Origin: RYN-433 sp036558265
GTDB lineage: Bacteria; Planctomycetota; Phycisphaerae; Tepidisphaerales; Tepidisphaeraceae
Assembly (NCBI GenBank): GCA_036558265.1
Contig: DATBFY010000545.1
Location: 1 to 7,434, forward strand
Length of the DNA stretch: 7,434 nt
Reading direction: 5' to 3'
Within the stretch, counting starts at the first letter, position 1. The number at the start of each line of letters is the position of its first letter. The notes under the pieces were generated by a model. It worked only from the letters and a program-made list of their open reading frames with translations, was not told the origin of the DNA and searched no databases. The position numbers and the translations under genes are program-made. Below, piece after piece: positions 5,755-7,434 of the stretch.

Positions 5755-5852
5755 AAAACGAGGATGGAAGATGGAGGATAGAGGATGGAGTGGCGCGAGA
5801 CTCGGTGTCTGTTTCCATCTTCCATCCTCTATCCTCCATCCTCGTCTTCATA
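5755..5852 (-). repeat. Purine-heptad inverted-repeat element, copy 2, between binding protein and permease genes
   Basis: On the minus strand this reads in the same order as copy 1: box TATGAAGACGAGG (5852-5840), purine arm (5844-5815), 26-base loop, pyrimidine arm (5788-5759), then TTTT (5758-5755). Of 30 stem positions, 26 are Watson-Crick, two are G-U and two are A-C in minus-strand RNA. The 13-base box is identical to that of copy 1, and the arm at 5759-5788 differs from the copy 1 arm at 2391-2420 at one position. It starts nine bases after the binding-protein stop codon and ends 10 bases before the permease ATG. It may attenuate transcription into the permease or protect the 3' end of the binding-protein message. 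Confidence 0.8.
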
Positions 5853-5861
5853 CGCTTCGCG

Positions 5862-7434
5862 TCATCGCGCCTTGGCGGTGGATTCCTCTGCGATCCGCTC
5901 GGCCGCGCGATAGCTCTTGCGGAAGGCGATGGTCCACTGGCGCGTGTATTCGAGCTTGTCGTACTTCTTGCTGATGTCCGGGGCCGCGCGCCAGGTGATC
6001 TCGACCTTGTCCATCGACTTGGTTGAGCGATTGTAGAGCGAGACGGCCGGCAGTTGTTCGAACTGTTCGATCGCCCGTTTTCGCCGGCCCTCGTCCGGGC
6101 AGGCGTTGATGGCGCGCCACGCGGACTTGAGCTCGTCCCCCGCGTCGATGCACATCACGCGGATCAGGTCGCGGTGGAAGCCGAAGTTGGACGCCGTCCA
6201 CCGCGGGTAATAAACGAACGTCCGCGCGACCTGGTAGGGGTCGATCGCCGGATCGGCGAGGTTATCCGCGGCGTGCTTGAGATGCTCGGCGGCCCGTTGC
6301 GCGATCACGGGGTTGGTGGAGGGGTAGAAATCGCGCCGGATCGGCAGGCGACGCAGGGCGAACCGCTCCGGCCCGCCCGGTTCGCCGGGCTTGTAACACC
6401 ACAGCCGCTGGCCGTCTTCGGACAGGACGAACTCGATGAAGCGGATGGCCAGCTCGCGGTGTTCCGCCCCGCGCAACAGGCTGATCGGGTCGCAGGACAC
6501 GCTCGATCCGCCGATGGGGGTTACGTAGATCATCCGCTCGTGTCCGTCGGGGGCCTTGCTGGTCTGGGCCTGGTAGCGGCCGTAGAAGTCGATCGCCATG
6601 GCGACGGCGGCGTCGCCCATCGAGACGTCAATCGGGGCTTTGCTCGCCGAATCGGTGAAGTACCGCGCGTTGGCGCCGATCCGCTGGACGAGGTGGATGC
6701 CGTCGAGCCAGCCGCGCTCGACGGCCTCTTCGTAAGCGTTCGGCACGCCGGGCGGCAGTTCGCCGCGTTTGTACGCCGGGCCGCGGGATTTGATGTAGTC
6801 TGCGATTGATTTTTCGAACGCCGCGATCTGCTGGTCTGAAAACGCAGCGGCGCGCAACGTGTCGTGAATCCGCTGGTGGATCAGCATTTCGAACGCCTTG
6901 GCGACGCTGCCGGACTTGCTCGGGTCCACCGCGCCGACCTGGCCGAAGTAAACCGGGTCGGCCAAGTCGCCCCACGCCGTCGGCGGATGGGTGACGTGAA
7001 GATCGCGCAGCCGATCGACGTTGTAGCAGATGCCGAAGGTGGAGATCGCGTTGCCGAAGAGCGTGGGCGTGCGCCAGATCTCCCCCGACACCTGCTGCGG
7101 GACCAGCGCGACGCCCGTGTCCGGGTCGGCGAAGATGCCCTTGGGCTCCTCGCCGCTTTTCCACGGCGCGACGGTCAGTCCCTGGCGGTAGGCGATGCTG
7201 TGGTCGAACTCGCCGCCGCCGAAAAACAGGTCGATCCGCGCGGAGAAGGCCGCCGGATCATCGGTGTTGCGAAAGGTGTTGAAGACCTCCAGCAGCTTCG
7301 GATCGGTCGGGACCTTCTCGCCGGTCACGGTCTCGGTGGCGTTGTCGGGCCAGTCGCGGTGGAGCGTGCGCGTCCACCACGCCTTGGCCGCCGACGCGAA
7401 CTCGCTGGTGAGATATCGACTGATCTCCGTCGTC
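5862..7434 (-). CDS. ABC transporter solute-binding protein, family 1 (5' end beyond the window)
   Basis: The frame stays open to the window edge at 7434, so the signal peptide and first strand are missing; 523 residues are visible. A GTG at 7328 is in frame but internal, since the 35 codons before it (TTEISRYLTSEF...) read as normal family sequence. Visible landmarks: IDLFFGGGE (67-75), the typical strand after the first lobe; FGICYNVDRL (133-142); GAVDPSKSGS (167-176), the signature seen in FbpA/PotD-like proteins; a GDAAVAMAIDFYGR segment (273-286); and SVSCDPISLLRGAEH followed by IRFIEFVLSEDGQRLW (312-345), which closes the usual fold. About 180 further residues follow, so the protein is much longer than a standard FbpA of about 310-340 residues. 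It should be a periplasmic or lipid-anchored receptor delivering substrate to the downstream permease. FVYYPRW near the C-terminus contains a Tyr pair, but I cannot equate it with the FbpA iron ligands. Substrate is unknown. Confidence 0.88.
   Translation of the reverse strand, partial: TTEISRYLTSEFASAAKAWWTRTLHRDWPDNATETVTGEKVPTDPKLLEVFNTFRNTDDPAAFSARIDLFFGGGEFDHSIAYRQGLTVAPWKSGEEPKGIFADPDTGVALVPQQVSGEIWRTPTLFGNAISTFGICYNVDRLRDLHVTHPPTAWGDLADPVYFGQVGAVDPSKSGSVAKAFEMLIHQRIHDTLRAAAFSDQQIAAFEKSIADYIKSRGPAYKRGELPPGVPNAYEEAVERGWLDGIHLVQRIGANARYFTDSASKAPIDVSMGDAAVAMAIDFYGRYQAQTSKAPDGHERMIYVTPIGGSSVSCDPISLLRGAEHRELAIRFIEFVLSEDGQRLWCYKPGEPGGPERFALRRLPIRRDFYPSTNPVIAQRAAEHLKHAADNLADPAIDPYQVARTFVYYPRWTASNFGFHRDLIRVMCIDAGDELKSAWRAINACPDEGRRKRAIEQFEQLPAVSLYNRSTKSMDKVEITWRAAPDISKKYDKLEYTRQWTIAFRKSYRAAERIAEESTAKAR

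Noticed and set aside
4762..5781. Long plus-strand open frame opposite the permease
   Set aside because: Composition is Asp/Glu/Arg/Gln-rich shadow sequence and it terminates within the heptad repeat; the minus strand carries two EAA loops and about twelve membrane segments.
6054..6809. Plus-strand open frame opposite the solute-binding protein
   Set aside because: No recognisable domain, fully antisense to a well-supported gene.

Overview
The window most likely comes from a high-GC planctomycete, probably of the class Phycisphaerae. The best single clue is the short N-terminal motif IESLEGRTLLSA in the first gene, a variant of the LEPR-x-LL motif characteristic of exported planctomycete proteins. 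Bulky hairpin repeats between the genes and a double-length ABC permease fit the same origin. This assignment is inferred from sequence character, not from a search.

Layout. Bases 1-194 hold no convincing gene. A small Gly/Leu-rich exported repeat protein follows on the plus strand (195-1124). Next comes an intergenic stretch of about 235 bases packed with consecutive hairpins (about 1149-1324), then a Gfo/Idh/MocA oxidoreductase on the plus strand (1359-2369) whose motifs resemble UDP-GlcNAc 3-dehydrogenase (GnnA) of lipid A synthesis. It converges on a minus-strand gene for a lipoprotein with a parvulin-type peptidyl-prolyl isomerase domain (2493-3875). Further right, also on the minus strand, are a two-domain ABC permease (4033-5745) and its solute-binding protein (5862 to the window edge, N-terminus missing). 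The direction of transcription in that block is binding protein, then permease, then isomerase gene. No ATPase gene is inside the window.

How the genes fit together. The binding protein and permease form an importer of the Fe(3+)/small-oxyanion type (FbpA/FbpB-like architecture); the substrate cannot be read from sequence. The oxidoreductase and the isomerase lipoprotein would both suit envelope biogenesis, but they are convergent and need not be functionally linked.

The most unusual content is non-coding. Two copies of one oriented inverted-repeat element (2365-2486 and 5755-5852) have arms built from a purine heptad (GGATGGA-like). Each begins with the same 13-base box just after a stop codon, each makes a 30-position stem with 26 Watson-Crick pairs, and each ends in a T run. 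One separates convergent genes. The other sits between the binding-protein and permease genes, where it could set their expression ratio. A third, unrelated GC-rich palindrome lies at 3955-4020. I see no tRNA, rRNA, CRISPR array, transposase or phage gene.
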